A DNA stretch of 64,000 bases, taken from contig NZ_BPEV01000021.1 of assembly GCF_019654955.1 (NCBI RefSeq), forward strand, positions 27,807 to 91,806, written 5' to 3'. This DNA is from Shewanella sp. KT0246. Lineage in GTDB: Bacteria; Pseudomonadota; Gammaproteobacteria; Enterobacterales; Shewanellaceae. The notes beneath the pieces were generated by a model that was not told the DNA's origin, made no database searches, and was given only the letters and a program-made list of their open reading frames with translations. The number at the start of each line of letters is the position of its first letter. Positions within the stretch are counted from its first letter, which is position 1. A program made the translations under genes and the position numbers. Of this stretch, positions 55,236 to 64,000 are shown piece by piece.

Positions 55236-58058
55236 TTACGACAGTTTTAATGCGCTATTGATTAATTCTTCTTGCTGGCGAGCATGCAGAGCTGGATAAC
55301 CACAAGCTGGTGCAGCAGATGCTTCACGTCCAGCGTAAGTTAACTGTGCGCCTGCAGGAATCGCTGCCCAGAAATGATGTTGGCTACAATACCAAGCACC
55401 CTGGTTTTGCGGTTCTTCCTGACACCATACAAAATCTTTAACATGCTGATACTCAGCAAGTGCTGCTTGCATTTCTTCTTGCGGGAACGGGTACAGTTGC
55501 TCCACACGTAAAATAGCAACGTTGGTGATTTCTTGTTTACGACGCTTGTCGAGTAACTCGAAATAAACCTTACCGCTACAGAAGACAACGCGATCAACCT
55601 TACTCGCGTCTAATGCATCAAGTTCACCAATCACACTCTGGAAACTTCCATTAGCAAGTTCATCAAGTGATGACACAGCTAGAGGATGACGCAGTAATGA
55701 TTTAGGTGACATCACCACAAGAGGACGACGCATAGGACGTACAACTTGACGACGCAACATGTGATAAACCTGAGCCGGTGTTGAAGGAACACACACCTGC
55801 ATATTGTGGTTAGCACATAATTGTAGGAAACGTTCAAGGCGAGCAGATGAATGCTCAGGGCCTTGGCCTTCATAGCCATGTGGTAACAACATAGTCAGAC
55901 CACATAAACGGCCCCACTTTTGCTCACCAGATGACAAGAATTGATCGATAACCACTTGAGCACAGTTTACGAAGTCACCGAATTGCGCTTCCCAAATAGT
56001 TAACCCGCCAGGTTCAGCAGTGGCATAACCGTATTCAAATGCAAGTACTGATGCTTCAGATAATACCGAATCGATAATATCAATCTCACCTTGCTCATCG
56101 GCCACATTACGTAATGGCAAATAAGTTGTACCGTCATTTTGGTTATGTAGTACAGCATGACGATGGAAGAAAGTACCACGACCAGAATCTTGACCGGTAA
56201 TACGAACACGTTTGTTATCTTCTAAGATAGACGCGTACGCTAAGGTTTCAGCAAAGCCCCAATCCAGTGGTTTTTCACCATTAGCCATTAACACGCGGTC
56301 TTTATAAATCTTAGCGACACGAGACTGAAGTTTGTGACTTTCTGGAATATCGACAATTTTTTGCGCTAGATTATTTAAACGCTCAAGTTTCATCGCGGCT
56401 TGATAGGTTTCATCCCATTCGCGGTTTAGATAAGGTGTCCAATCCACTGTGTGAAGTGTCATTGGACGCCATTCTTTAACCACACAATCGCCCGCATCTA
56501 ATGAGTCACGATAAGTGTTCACTAAACCTGTCACATCATCTGCTGAAATACTGCTTTCTTCGATTAATCGATCGGCATAAATCTTACGCGGTGTCGGATG
56601 TTTTTTGATTTTAGCGTACATTAACGGCTGCGTAGCACTAGGCTCATCAGCTTCATTATGGCCGTGACGGCGATAACAGACTAAATCAATGACGACATCA
56701 CGTTTGAATTCGTTGCGGTAATCAACAGCTAGCTGCGAAATAAAGGCAACAGCCTCTGGGTCATCAGCATTTACGTGGAAAATAGGCGCCTGAACCATTT
56801 TCGCGATATCGGTACAGTATTCTGTAGAACGAACATCTTCATGGTTAGAAGTAGTAAAGCCCACTTGGTTGTTGATAACGATACGAATACTACCGCCAAC
56901 TCTGAAACCACGAGCTTGAGACATGTTGAATGTCTCTTGAACAATACCTTGGCCTGTAATTGCCGAGTCACCATGAATGGTAATTGGCATCACTTGTAAA
57001 CCGTCAGTACATCCACGTCTATCTTGACGAGCACGAACTGAACCAATAACTACTGGGTTTACGATTTCAAGATGTGATGGGTTAAACGCTAACGCTAAAT
57101 GGACATTGCCACCTGGCGTTTCAAAATCTGATGAGAAACCTTGATGATACTTAACGTCACCAGAACCTTGGACTTCGTCGTGTTTTCCTGCGAATTCATC
57201 AAATAATTCTGCAGGACGCTTACCTAAAACGTTAACAAGAACGTTTAAACGGCCACGGTGAGCCATACCAACAACGATTTCTTTAGTTCCAGCTTCACCA
57301 GCGCGGTATAAAATCTCGCGCATCATTGGAACTAAAGCATCACCACCTTCAAGTGAGAAACGTTTTGCGCCTGGGAATTTCGCGCCAAGGTATTTTTCCA
57401 TACCTTCAGCAGCGTTTAGGCCTTCTAAGATACGTTTCTTAGTGGAGTTGTCATAATTTGCTTTACCTAAAGACGGTTCAAGACGTTGTTGAATCCAACG
57501 TTTTTCGTCTGTATCGGTAATGTGCATGTATTCAGCACCAATTGAACCACAATATGTGCTCTTAAGTGCGTGAACAATGTCAGCCAGTTTTAATGTGTCG
57601 CTACCGTATGCAAATGAACCTGTATTGAATTCACGCAACATGTCTTCAGCATCAAGACCATGAAACGCTGGGTCTAGTTCTTGAACGGCTTCGCGTTGCC
57701 ATAAACCTAGAGGATCAAGATTGGCATTTTGATGGCCACGAAAACGGTGAGCATTAATTAATTGGAGAACTTTAACTTGCTTAGCATCTAATTCAGGGTC
57801 GGTTACACGGCTGGCGCCTTTGGCACGACTTTCTAATGCTAAACTGCGGAAATAATCACGTACTTTAGAGTGTGCAGCTTCAGGTATATCTTGAGAAGTA
57901 CCATTTACCGCAGGGAGATTATCAAAGACGGCTTGCCAATCAGCAGTAACTGAACTTGGGTCCTCTTGATAGGCTTCATACATCTCTTCTACGTAGGTCG
58001 AATTTGAGCCACTTAGATGTGACGATTCGAGCCAAGCTTTCATGATGCCTTGGTGCAT
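55236..58058 (-). CDS. sucA: 2-oxoglutarate dehydrogenase E1 component
   Basis: The thiamin-diphosphate-dependent decarboxylase has 940 residues, the normal length. It begins MHQGIMKAWLESSHLSGSN as in E. coli, so the first ATG (58058, AAGGAAAAG upstream) is right. Motifs are GMAHRGRLNVL, IHGDSAITGQGIV and VCYRRHGHNEADEPS (ThDP/metal region), and HGYEGQGPEHSSARLERFLQ in the second half. It is preceded by a 208-base gap from sdhB that contains a strong hairpin, so expression may be adjusted there. Confidence 0.97.
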   Translation of the reverse strand: MHQGIMKAWLESSHLSGSNSTYVEEMYEAYQEDPSSVTADWQAVFDNLPAVNGTSQDIPEAAHSKVRDYFRSLALESRAKGASRVTDPELDAKQVKVLQLINAHRFRGHQNANLDPLGLWQREAVQELDPAFHGLDAEDMLREFNTGSFAYGSDTLKLADIVHALKSTYCGSIGAEYMHITDTDEKRWIQQRLEPSLGKANYDNSTKKRILEGLNAAEGMEKYLGAKFPGAKRFSLEGGDALVPMMREILYRAGEAGTKEIVVGMAHRGRLNVLVNVLGKRPAELFDEFAGKHDEVQGSGDVKYHQGFSSDFETPGGNVHLALAFNPSHLEIVNPVVIGSVRARQDRRGCTDGLQVMPITIHGDSAITGQGIVQETFNMSQARGFRVGGSIRIVINNQVGFTTSNHEDVRSTEYCTDIAKMVQAPIFHVNADDPEAVAFISQLAVDYRNEFKRDVVIDLVCYRRHGHNEADEPSATQPLMYAKIKKHPTPRKIYADRLIEESSISADDVTGLVNTYRDSLDAGDCVVKEWRPMTLHTVDWTPYLNREWDETYQAAMKLERLNNLAQKIVDIPESHKLQSRVAKIYKDRVLMANGEKPLDWGFAETLAYASILEDNKRVRITGQDSGRGTFFHRHAVLHNQNDGTTYLPLRNVADEQGEIDIIDSVLSEASVLAFEYGYATAEPGGLTIWEAQFGDFVNCAQVVIDQFLSSGEQKWGRLCGLTMLLPHGYEGQGPEHSSARLERFLQLCANHNMQVCVPSTPAQVYHMLRRQVVRPMRRPLVVMSPKSLLRHPLAVSSLDELANGSFQSVIGELDALDASKVDRVVFCSGKVYFELLDKRRKQEITNVAILRVEQLYPFPQEEMQAALAEYQHVKDFVWCQEEPQNQGAWYCSQHHFWAAIPAGAQLTYAGREASAAPACGYPALHARQQEELINSALKLS

Positions 58059-58191
58059 TACTTTTCCTTACAAACTTGATACACGTGCTTCGCCATAATC
58101 AAAATTACGATACCTTTTGCACCGCAATCGAATCGTATCTAACTATATAATTTTACAGAGTTAAATACAAAGGTCTTCCTAATACACACAA

Positions 58192-58221
58192 AGAGCCATC
58201 TACGAAGATGAAGATGGCTCT
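58192..58221 (-). other. Hairpin in the sdhB-sucA spacer
   Basis: AGAGCCATCT (58192-58201) and AGATGGCTCT (58212-58221) form a perfect 10-bp stem with a 10-base loop, in the 208-base gap between sdhB and sucA. The T tract on the minus strand is weak. It may partly terminate, or mark an RNA processing site that sets the sdh to suc ratio. Confidence 0.5.
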
Positions 58222-58266
58222 CATCAAGAGCTATTTAAGAGATAGTCCTAGCTCTACATTGTGCAT

Positions 58267-58974
58267 TTATACTGCTCGCTTCAATAGCATTGACTTGATA
58301 TGGCCAATAGCTTTTGTTGGGTTTAGCCCTTTAGGACAAACATCAACACAGTTCATAATACCGTGGCAACGGAATACACTGTAAGCATCGTCTAGACCAG
58401 ATAAACGTTCTTCAGTCGCCGTGTCGCGGCTATCGATTAAGAAGCGATATGCATGAAGTAAACCACTTGGACCGATAAATTTATCAGGGTTCCACCAGAA
58501 AGATGGGCAAGCAGTTGAACAACAAGCACACATGATACATTCATACAAACCATCTAGATGAGCACGCTCTTCTGGGGACTGCAGATGTTCACGAGCCGGA
58601 GTTTTCTCATCATTGATAAGAAACGGCTTAATTTTTTCGTACTGAGTGTAGAACTGAGTCAGGTCAACAATCAAATCACGTACTACAGGCATACCTGGTA
58701 ATGGACGAATTTCAATTTTCTTACCCTTGAAGGTAGAAACAGGCGTGATACACGCTAATCCGTTTTTACCATTCATGTTTACGCCATCACTACCACAAAC
58801 ACCTTCACGGCATGAGCGTCTAAATGACAACGAAGTGTCTGACTCTTTCAGCTTCATCAGTGCATCCAATACCATCATGTCGGTACCTTCATCCACTTCT
58901 AAGCTGTAATCCTTCATATAAGGCTTAGCATCTACATCAGGATTGTAGCGATAAACTGCAAATTCCAATTTCAT
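58267..58974 (-). CDS. sdhB: Succinate dehydrogenase iron-sulfur subunit
   Basis: The electron-transfer subunit of respiratory complex II has 235 residues. ATG 58974 follows AGGAGCAGAACG, while longer readings up to 59019 overlap sdhA and are unlike the family. The [2Fe-2S] site is SCREGVCGSDGVNMNGKNGLAC. The [4Fe-4S] and [3Fe-4S] cysteines are in CIMCACCSTACPSFWWNP and CHGIMNCVDVCPKGLNP. Electrons go from SdhA FAD to ubiquinone. The start is 11 bases after the sdhA stop. Confidence 0.97.
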   Translation of the reverse strand: MKLEFAVYRYNPDVDAKPYMKDYSLEVDEGTDMMVLDALMKLKESDTSLSFRRSCREGVCGSDGVNMNGKNGLACITPVSTFKGKKIEIRPLPGMPVVRDLIVDLTQFYTQYEKIKPFLINDEKTPAREHLQSPEERAHLDGLYECIMCACCSTACPSFWWNPDKFIGPSGLLHAYRFLIDSRDTATEERLSGLDDAYSVFRCHGIMNCVDVCPKGLNPTKAIGHIKSMLLKRAV

Positions 58975-58984
58975 CGTTCTGCTC

Positions 58985-60751
58985 CTAGTAAGTACGCTTG
59001 ATAGGCGGGAATGCATCACGAAGCTTAGGCTCCATGTTCACTTCACGCTTTGTCATTTGTTCTGTGATTGGGTCAAAGACACTGTGACATAACCAATTGT
59101 CATCATCACGGTCTAAGAAGTCTTCACGAGAATGCGCACCACGGCTTTCTGTACGGAAGTTAGCAGCGTAAGCTGTAGCAATCGCAGTAGCCATCAAGTT
59201 ATCTAATTCTAAGCATTCAATACGCTGAGTATTAAACTCTGAAGAGTTATCAGACAACTTAGCATTCGCTAAACGCTCGCGAATTGCTTTAAGCTCTTTA
59301 AGGCCTTCAGCCATTGCATCGCCACTTCTGAATACTGAGAAGTTAAGCTGCATACATAACTGTAAGTCTTTACGAATAACAGCAGGATCTTCACCATCTT
59401 TATTGCTTTCCCAGCGATTAAGACGATCAAGTGATGCTGAAATCTGTGCTTCAGATGGCGCAATAGGATCAGCAGTTTCATCTAGGGCTTTACCTAAGTG
59501 CTGACCTGCTGCACGACCAAATACCACCAAATCAAGTAGTGAGTTACCACCTAAGCGGTTTGCACCGTGTACTGATACACAAGCAATCTCACCTACAGCG
59601 AATAAACCTACAATATCTTGCTCAGTGCCATCACTATTTTGACGTACAACTTGACCACTAACTTTAGCGGGTAGACCACCCATCATGTAGTGACATGTTG
59701 GCAATACAGGGATTGGGCCATCTGCAGGATCAATATGCGCGAAAGTACGAGAAAGTTCACAAACCCCAGGAAGACGAGCTTCTAATGTTTCTTTACCTAA
59801 GTGATCAAGCTTAAGCAAACAATGCGGGCCTAGTGGACCATCTAATCCACGACCTTCACGGATCTCAGTCATCATTGAACGAGCAACAACATCACGTGAA
59901 GCCAAATCTTTTGCATTAGGTGCATAACGCTCCATGAAGCGTTCGCCATCTTTATTTAAAAGATAACCACCTTCACCACGACAACCTTCAGTTACAAGTA
60001 CACCTGCGCCAGCAATACCCGTTGGGTGGAACTGCCACATTTCCATGTCTTGCATCTGAACACCAGCGCGCATTGCCATACCAACACCATCACCGGTGTT
60101 AATGTGAGCATTAGTAGTAGAAGCATAAATACGCCCTGCACCACCGGTTGCTAAAATGGTTGCCTTCGACTTAAAGTAAACAATCTCGCCAGTTTCAATT
60201 TCAATTGCAGTACAACCCACAATTGCGCCGTCATCGTTTTTAACTAAATCTAATGCATACCACTCAGAAAACACTTCAGTTTTGTGCTTAACATTTTGTT
60301 GGTATAAACAATGAAGCAAAGCATGACCTGTTCGGTCAGCTGCAGCTGCAGTACGTGCCGCTTGTTCGCCACCAAAATTCTTTGATTGACCACCAAATGG
60401 ACGCTGATAGATAGTGCCGTTCTCGAAACGAGAGAAAGGGAGACCCATTTGCTCAAGTTCAATAACAGCTTCAGGACCTGTCTTACACATGAACTCAATT
60501 GCTTCTTGGTCACCGATAAAATCAGAACCTTTTACAGTATCGTACATGTGCTGTTCCCAATGATCTTCATGCGCGTTACCTAACGCAACAGTGATACCAC
60601 CTTGCGCAGAAACCGTATGAGAACGTGTTGGGAACACTTTAGATAAAAGCGCACAGCTCTTACCTTCTTTAGAAATTTGTAAAGCCGCTCGCATGCCAGC
60701 GCCACCAGCGCCGATCACTACTGCGTCAAATTCGCGTACTGGAATACCCAC
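58985..60751 (-). CDS. sdhA: Succinate dehydrogenase flavoprotein subunit
   Basis: The catalytic subunit oxidises succinate to fumarate. Its 588 residues match E. coli SdhA almost in register. The FAD-binding motif is [14 protein letters not shown], and the covalent FAD His is in [32 protein letters not shown] and [16 protein letters not shown] are also present. It starts at a GTG (60751), directly after the sdhD stop with no gap; the GGGGTG upstream, inside sdhD, is its ribosome binding site. Confidence 0.97.
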   Translation of the reverse strand: MGIPVREFDAVVIGAGGAGMRAALQISKEGKSCALLSKVFPTRSHTVSAQGGITVALGNAHEDHWEQHMYDTVKGSDFIGDQEAIEFMCKTGPEAVIELEQMGLPFSRFENGTIYQRPFGGQSKNFGGEQAARTAAAADRTGHALLHCLYQQNVKHKTEVFSEWYALDLVKNDDGAIVGCTAIEIETGEIVYFKSKATILATGGAGRIYASTTNAHINTGDGVGMAMRAGVQMQDMEMWQFHPTGIAGAGVLVTEGCRGEGGYLLNKDGERFMERYAPNAKDLASRDVVARSMMTEIREGRGLDGPLGPHCLLKLDHLGKETLEARLPGVCELSRTFAHIDPADGPIPVLPTCHYMMGGLPAKVSGQVVRQNSDGTEQDIVGLFAVGEIACVSVHGANRLGGNSLLDLVVFGRAAGQHLGKALDETADPIAPSEAQISASLDRLNRWESNKDGEDPAVIRKDLQLCMQLNFSVFRSGDAMAEGLKELKAIRERLANAKLSDNSSEFNTQRIECLELDNLMATAIATAYAANFRTESRGAHSREDFLDRDDDNWLCHSVFDPITEQMTKREVNMEPKLRDAFPPIKRTY

Positions 60752-61099
60752 TTAAACACCCCACACTATGATGATGCCTGCAGCTAGATAACAAAAAGCC
60801 GCTACGACAAATACGAACTGAAGTAATCCACGAACCGATACGTTTTTAACGTAATCAGTCAGAACTTGCCAAATACCAATCCACGAATGAATTAATACAG
60901 CAACAAGTGCCAGCAGAGTGAATACTTTCATTGGTAAGGTGCTAAACAGACCATGCCAAATTTCGTAAGTTAATGGGGCACTACAAGCAATAAACCCAAC
61001 CATAAAAATGGTGTAACAGGTTAAAATTACTGCACTAGCACGGATTAAAATAAAGTCATGAACACCACTGCGTCCAAGGCTTGCTGCGTTGGTTACCAT
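60752..61099 (-). CDS. sdhD: Succinate dehydrogenase membrane anchor subunit D
   Basis: The 115-residue anchor starts at ATG 61099 ([23 protein letters not shown]), overlapping the sdhC stop by 7 bases. It has three membrane helices (about 20-40, 52-75, 90-112), the haem-binding His in [16 protein letters not shown], and the quinone-site HDFILIRAS near the start. Longer readings up to 61258 lie over sdhC in another frame and are not protein-like. The stop touches the sdhA start. Confidence 0.92.
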   Translation of the reverse strand: MVTNAASLGRSGVHDFILIRASAVILTCYTIFMVGFIACSAPLTYEIWHGLFSTLPMKVFTLLALVAVLIHSWIGIWQVLTDYVKNVSVRGLLQFVFVVAAFCYLAAGIIIVWGV

Positions 61100-61488
61100 A
61101 CCCAAATCCCCACTATGATTGAAAACGCCGCTGATAGAACAAAGGCGATTTTTGCTGATGCTAAGCCTGAGGCTAATTCTTCCCAACGACCGGTATCCAT
61201 AATCAGATGACGTAAGCCAACGATTAAGTGATAACCCAACGCAGTAAGAATTCCCCAAATAACAAACTTAACCAGCAAGTTATCAAAAAGAGATTGTAGG
61301 CCAGCGAAACTCTCAGGAGATGCTAAAGATTCATTTAGCATCCAAATAAGAATACCGACAGCAAACAGCATGATGACACCGGATACGCGGTGAAGAATTG
61401 ACGCAATCGCTGTTGCAGGAAAGCGAATGGTCTGTAGGTCTATATGGACAGGTCTTTGCTTTTTCACGTTCTGCTCACTCAGCTCCAT
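61093..61488 (-). CDS. sdhC: Succinate dehydrogenase cytochrome b556 subunit C
   Basis: The 131-residue anchor heads the sdhCDAB-sucABCD operon. It has the conserved start [29 protein letters not shown], whose Ser and Arg line the quinone site, three membrane helices and the haem-ligand His in [15 protein letters not shown]. It is transcribed divergently from gltA, across a gap of 415 bases. Confidence 0.95.
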   Translation of the reverse strand: MELSEQNVKKQRPVHIDLQTIRFPATAIASILHRVSGVIMLFAVGILIWMLNESLASPESFAGLQSLFDNLLVKFVIWGILTALGYHLIVGLRHLIMDTGRWEELASGLASAKIAFVLSAAFSIIVGIWVW

Positions 61489-61903
61489 TGAGCATTATTT
61501 TTATTATTCATCTTGTTTGCTTCTATTTGATACATCAAACTACTAATGTAAACAAATTGTTGAAACTTAACAGACTACTATCAAACACTTAACTATTTGA
61601 GAATTCACTAATTTAGCCAGCCAAAAAATGATTTCAAAAATGTGATGTTTGTCGCCCTTTGTGGGCGAGGCCAAGTATACTCAAGCCCATTGTCAAATAC
61701 AAACGTCACACTATGCAAAATTTGTTTTTTTGTCTTTTTTTTCGTTTCAAGCCAATGCTGTCAAGGCGTCTAGCAAGGTTTATACCATGGTCTAATAAAT
61801 TTAAACGCTTATTTAAATTGAAATGTGATCACGATTCACTGTAAAGTAATGTCCGCTTAACATGCCGCACTCACAGAAAAGAATGAAGTAAGGAGAACGG
61901 GGT
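61489..61903. promoter_or_regulatory. Divergent sdhC-gltA control region
   Basis: About 415 bases between the two TCA operons. Two CRP-like half-palindromes are visible, TGTGATGTTTGTCGCC (61641-61656) and TGTGATCACGATTCAC (61824-61839). Each has one good TGTGA arm and a poorer second arm. A weak plus-strand sigma-70 candidate is TTGTCA (61690) with TATGCA (61712). In E. coli this same region carries the control sites of both operons. No certain assignment is possible. Confidence 0.4.
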
Positions 61904-63190
61904 ATGGCTGACAATATAGCCAAATTAGAGTTACCGGGGAATGAATCAATCGAATTGCCAGTTAAGCAGGGAACTGCTGGCTTTGACGTAATCGATATCA
62001 GTAAATTAGGAAAGACAGGACATTTCACTTTTGATCCTGGTTTTTTAGCAACCGCTTCTTGCGAATCTGCTATTACCTATATTGATGGTGAGAAAGGTGT
62101 GCTTACACACCGTGGCTATCCAATTTACGAGTTAGCTACTGAATCTAACTATTTAGACGTTTGTTACTTGTTGTTGTATGGTGAATTACCAAGCAAAACT
62201 CAATACGAAGAGTTTGTTGCTATGGTTAAAAACCACACAATGGTTAATGAGCAATTAGCTTCTTTCTTTAGAGGCTTCCGTCGTGATGCACACCCTATGG
62301 CGATGCTATGTGGCGTTACCGGTGCATTATCTGCGTTCTACCAAGATTCTCTTGATGTAAATGATGAAAAACATCGTGAAATTGCGGCTTTCCGCCTAGT
62401 TTCTAAAATGCCAACGATTGCAGCAATGTGCTACAAATATTCAATTGGTCAACCTTTCGTCTATCCACGCAACGACCTAAGTTACGCAGGTAATTTCTTG
62501 TCGATGATGTTTGCTGTTCCATGTGAAGAATACAAAGTGAATCCTATTGTTGAAAAAGCAATGGACAGAATCTTTGTGTTACATGCTGACCATGAGCAAA
62601 ATGCATCAACATCAACAGTACGTTTAGCCGGTTCATCAGGTGCTAACCCATTTGCATGTATCGCTGCAGGTATTGCTTCACTATGGGGTCCAGCTCATGG
62701 TGGTGCTAACGAAGCTTGTTTAAACATGCTAGAAGAAATTGGCAGTGTTGATCGTATTCCTGAGTTCGTTGCTCGTGCTAAAGATAAAGCTGATCCATTC
62801 CGTTTAATGGGCTTTGGACATCGCGTATACAAAAACTTCGACCCTCGTGCGAAAGTTATGCGTGAAACTTGTCATGAAGTTTTAGCTGAACTAAATGTTC
62901 AAGATCCTCTACTTGATGTAGCAATGGAACTAGAGCGCATTGCATTAGAAGACGAATATTTCGTATCTAAGAAGCTTTATCCAAATGTTGATTTCTACTC
63001 AGGAATTATCATGAAAGCAATCGGTATTCCTACTAGTATGTTTACAGTGTTATTTGCACTTTCTCGTACTGTTGGTTGGATTGCACATTGGAAAGAAATG
63101 CTTGACCAACCAGGTCACAAAATTAGCCGTCCACGCCAGCTCTACACTGGTTCTGAAGACCGTGATTTTGTAAGCTTAGATAAACGATAA
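61904..63190 (+). CDS. gltA: Citrate synthase
   Basis: The enzyme condenses oxaloacetate and acetyl-CoA to citrate. The 428-residue protein is the Gram-negative hexameric type, with an N-terminal beta-rich extension, [12 protein letters not shown], the acid-base His in [20 protein letters not shown], the Gly-rich [15 protein letters not shown], the second His and Arg in [15 protein letters not shown], and the catalytic Asp in NVDFYSG. The ATG follows AAGGAGAACGGGGT. It is divergent from sdhC and has its own terminator. Confidence 0.97.
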   Translation: MADNIAKLELPGNESIELPVKQGTAGFDVIDISKLGKTGHFTFDPGFLATASCESAITYIDGEKGVLTHRGYPIYELATESNYLDVCYLLLYGELPSKTQYEEFVAMVKNHTMVNEQLASFFRGFRRDAHPMAMLCGVTGALSAFYQDSLDVNDEKHREIAAFRLVSKMPTIAAMCYKYSIGQPFVYPRNDLSYAGNFLSMMFAVPCEEYKVNPIVEKAMDRIFVLHADHEQNASTSTVRLAGSSGANPFACIAAGIASLWGPAHGGANEACLNMLEEIGSVDRIPEFVARAKDKADPFRLMGFGHRVYKNFDPRAKVMRETCHEVLAELNVQDPLLDVAMELERIALEDEYFVSKKLYPNVDFYSGIIMKAIGIPTSMFTVLFALSRTVGWIAHWKEMLDQPGHKISRPRQLYTGSEDRDFVSLDKR

Positions 63191-63212
63191 AGTTCATTCC
63201 TATTGTTTATTA

Positions 63213-63238
63213 AAAAGCGCCTTTGAGGCGCTTTTTTT
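63213..63238 (+). terminator. Terminator of gltA
   Basis: AAAAGCGCC (63213-63221) and GGCGCTTTT (63227-63235), with loop TTTGA and a long T run. Confidence 0.9.
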
Positions 63239-64000
63239 ATGTCTGCAATTAATAATCAAGGCAATATGTCGGCAGTTATCTTACGAGACATTTAACCCAC
63301 TATTCCACCTTCTTCCGTTCTTATTAGCTCAGAATCCATTCTTAATGTATAAACATAGTTTGATAAACCTAACGAGATTTTTTAGCAAACATAAAGGAGC
63401 ATGATATCAATGAAAGTGCTCTACTAATTGATACTCTATTGGGCTAATCTGGTACTTACTCAAGCATTAAAGTAATAAGTCTTATCTATTAATAAAACGT
63501 GACAGCGACAATGGCTTTGCGTATTAATTTGGCATTATTAGATCCCTTACACCAAACACTAGAATCTGTTTGAAGTGGAGGTAGCGTCATTAATCATATA
63601 ATGGATGGATGAATTATTTACTAATTTTTTAACTCATAAACTTTAATTTAACCGTTATAAGCAATTAAAATCTTACTTTCTAATCTTTAAATGTAGTAAA
63701 TTTATTGACTAAACCTTAGCTAGTAAGAGTATATAACGTCTCAAATTTTATATTTAAACGAAAAATTAACAGCAAAATACAACCTAAAATACCATTCAAA
63801 TCGATATGACCAATTTCAGTAAGTGTTTAACCAAAAAACTTTACCCACTTGACCAAGTAATATACTGAACGATAAATCCAACATTAAAAATTGAATGATT
63901 ATTCATCAGCAAGCTTAATGTAATGTATCAATTTGCTGCACCAAGATGGATTTTTTACTGAAAAAAGAGTTTATTCAGCACTTTTTTATTCGAAATAAAT
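63239..64000. other. Gene-free right edge of the window
   Basis: About 760 AT-rich bases downstream of gltA with no gene, RNA or repeat that I can support. The longest open frames are short and lack ribosome binding sites. It may belong to the upstream control region of a gene beyond the window. Confidence 0.45.

Noticed and set aside
60752..61258. 168-residue reading of sdhD
   Set aside because: The first 53 residues overlap sdhC in another frame and do not look like protein; ATG 61099 gives the family start.
61713..61844. 43-codon basic open frame in the sdhC-gltA gap
   Set aside because: No ribosome binding site, composition driven by T and A runs, and it lies on the control region of two operons; kept only as a faint possibility.
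1..64000. Defence island, prophage, integron or CRISPR array
   Set aside because: Searched by eye for integrases, transposases, spaced repeats and toxin-antitoxin pairs; none found. The genes are mostly core metabolism.

Overview
The window looks like a chromosomal segment of a Shewanella species (Gammaproteobacteria, Alteromonadales). This rests on the AT-rich coding style, on nearly all proteins reading as close relatives of Shewanella or E. coli core proteins, and on gene neighbourhoods I recall from Shewanella: gltA divergent from sdhCDAB-sucABCD with fur nearby, hmgA-hppD next to a LysR regulator and an EVE protein, and an rpoE-chrR pair. Genus assignment is inference; species cannot be set from the sequence alone. 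I see no prophage, integrase, intact insertion sequence, CRISPR array, rRNA or tRNA. It reads as core genome.

Layout. 1-3.3 kb: the 3' end of a Blc lipocalin, a Lon-N-domain protein, an ECF sigma factor overlapping its ChrR zinc anti-sigma factor, and a 57-residue orphan protein. 3.4-9.2 kb: a PLP desulfhydrase/deaminase-like enzyme, YccF, EVE and LysR proteins, then hmgA-hppD for tyrosine breakdown. 9.3-14.6 kb: an RluA-type pseudouridine synthase, galU, a secreted two-repeat retropepsin-like protein, a small DUF3802-like protein, YceI, YaiI and pdxH. 14.7-19.5 kb: a polyamine operon speE-speA-speD-speB, in which speD is the eukaryotic type of AdoMet decarboxylase. 20-26.4 kb: CvfB and YceH proteins, an ABC exporter pair, a possible 25-residue peptide gene, a cold-shock gene with a clear promoter and long leader, rlmA and an unrecognised gene. 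26.6-36.7 kb: a DUF1566 lipoprotein, sbcB, cdd, a LysE exporter, an ABM monooxygenase, a diguanylate cyclase, a FemAB-like protein and ggt. 37-40.5 kb: a chemoreceptor, a porin and a one-domain phosphate-binding-like protein. 40.7-47.9 kb: a Dcp-type lipoprotein peptidase and two tandem CpdB-like lipoproteins. 48-51.7 kb: a P-loop kinase, cobB, fur, an outer-membrane gene broken by an amber codon, and a GNAT acetyltransferase. 51.9-63.2 kb: sucDCBA-sdhBADC on the minus strand, divergent from gltA.

How the genes fit together. The right end encodes a contiguous block of the TCA cycle (citrate synthase, 2-oxoglutarate dehydrogenase E1/E2, succinyl-CoA synthetase, succinate dehydrogenase); the E3 gene is not here. 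The spe operon covers arginine to agmatine to putrescine to spermidine. hmgA and hppD take 4-hydroxyphenylpyruvate to maleylacetoacetate, and the later steps must be elsewhere. The secreted peptidase, gamma-glutamyltransferase and nucleotidase lipoproteins suggest scavenging of peptides, glutathione and nucleotides.

The least ordinary items are: the two-repeat secreted aspartic-protease-like protein, the shared hairpin plus GGGGTCA in front of both CpdB paralogues, the amber-interrupted outer-membrane gene, the 25-residue ORF with a strong ribosome binding site and terminator, the chemoreceptor-porin-mini-binding-protein cluster, and the eukaryotic-type speD inside a bacterial spe operon.
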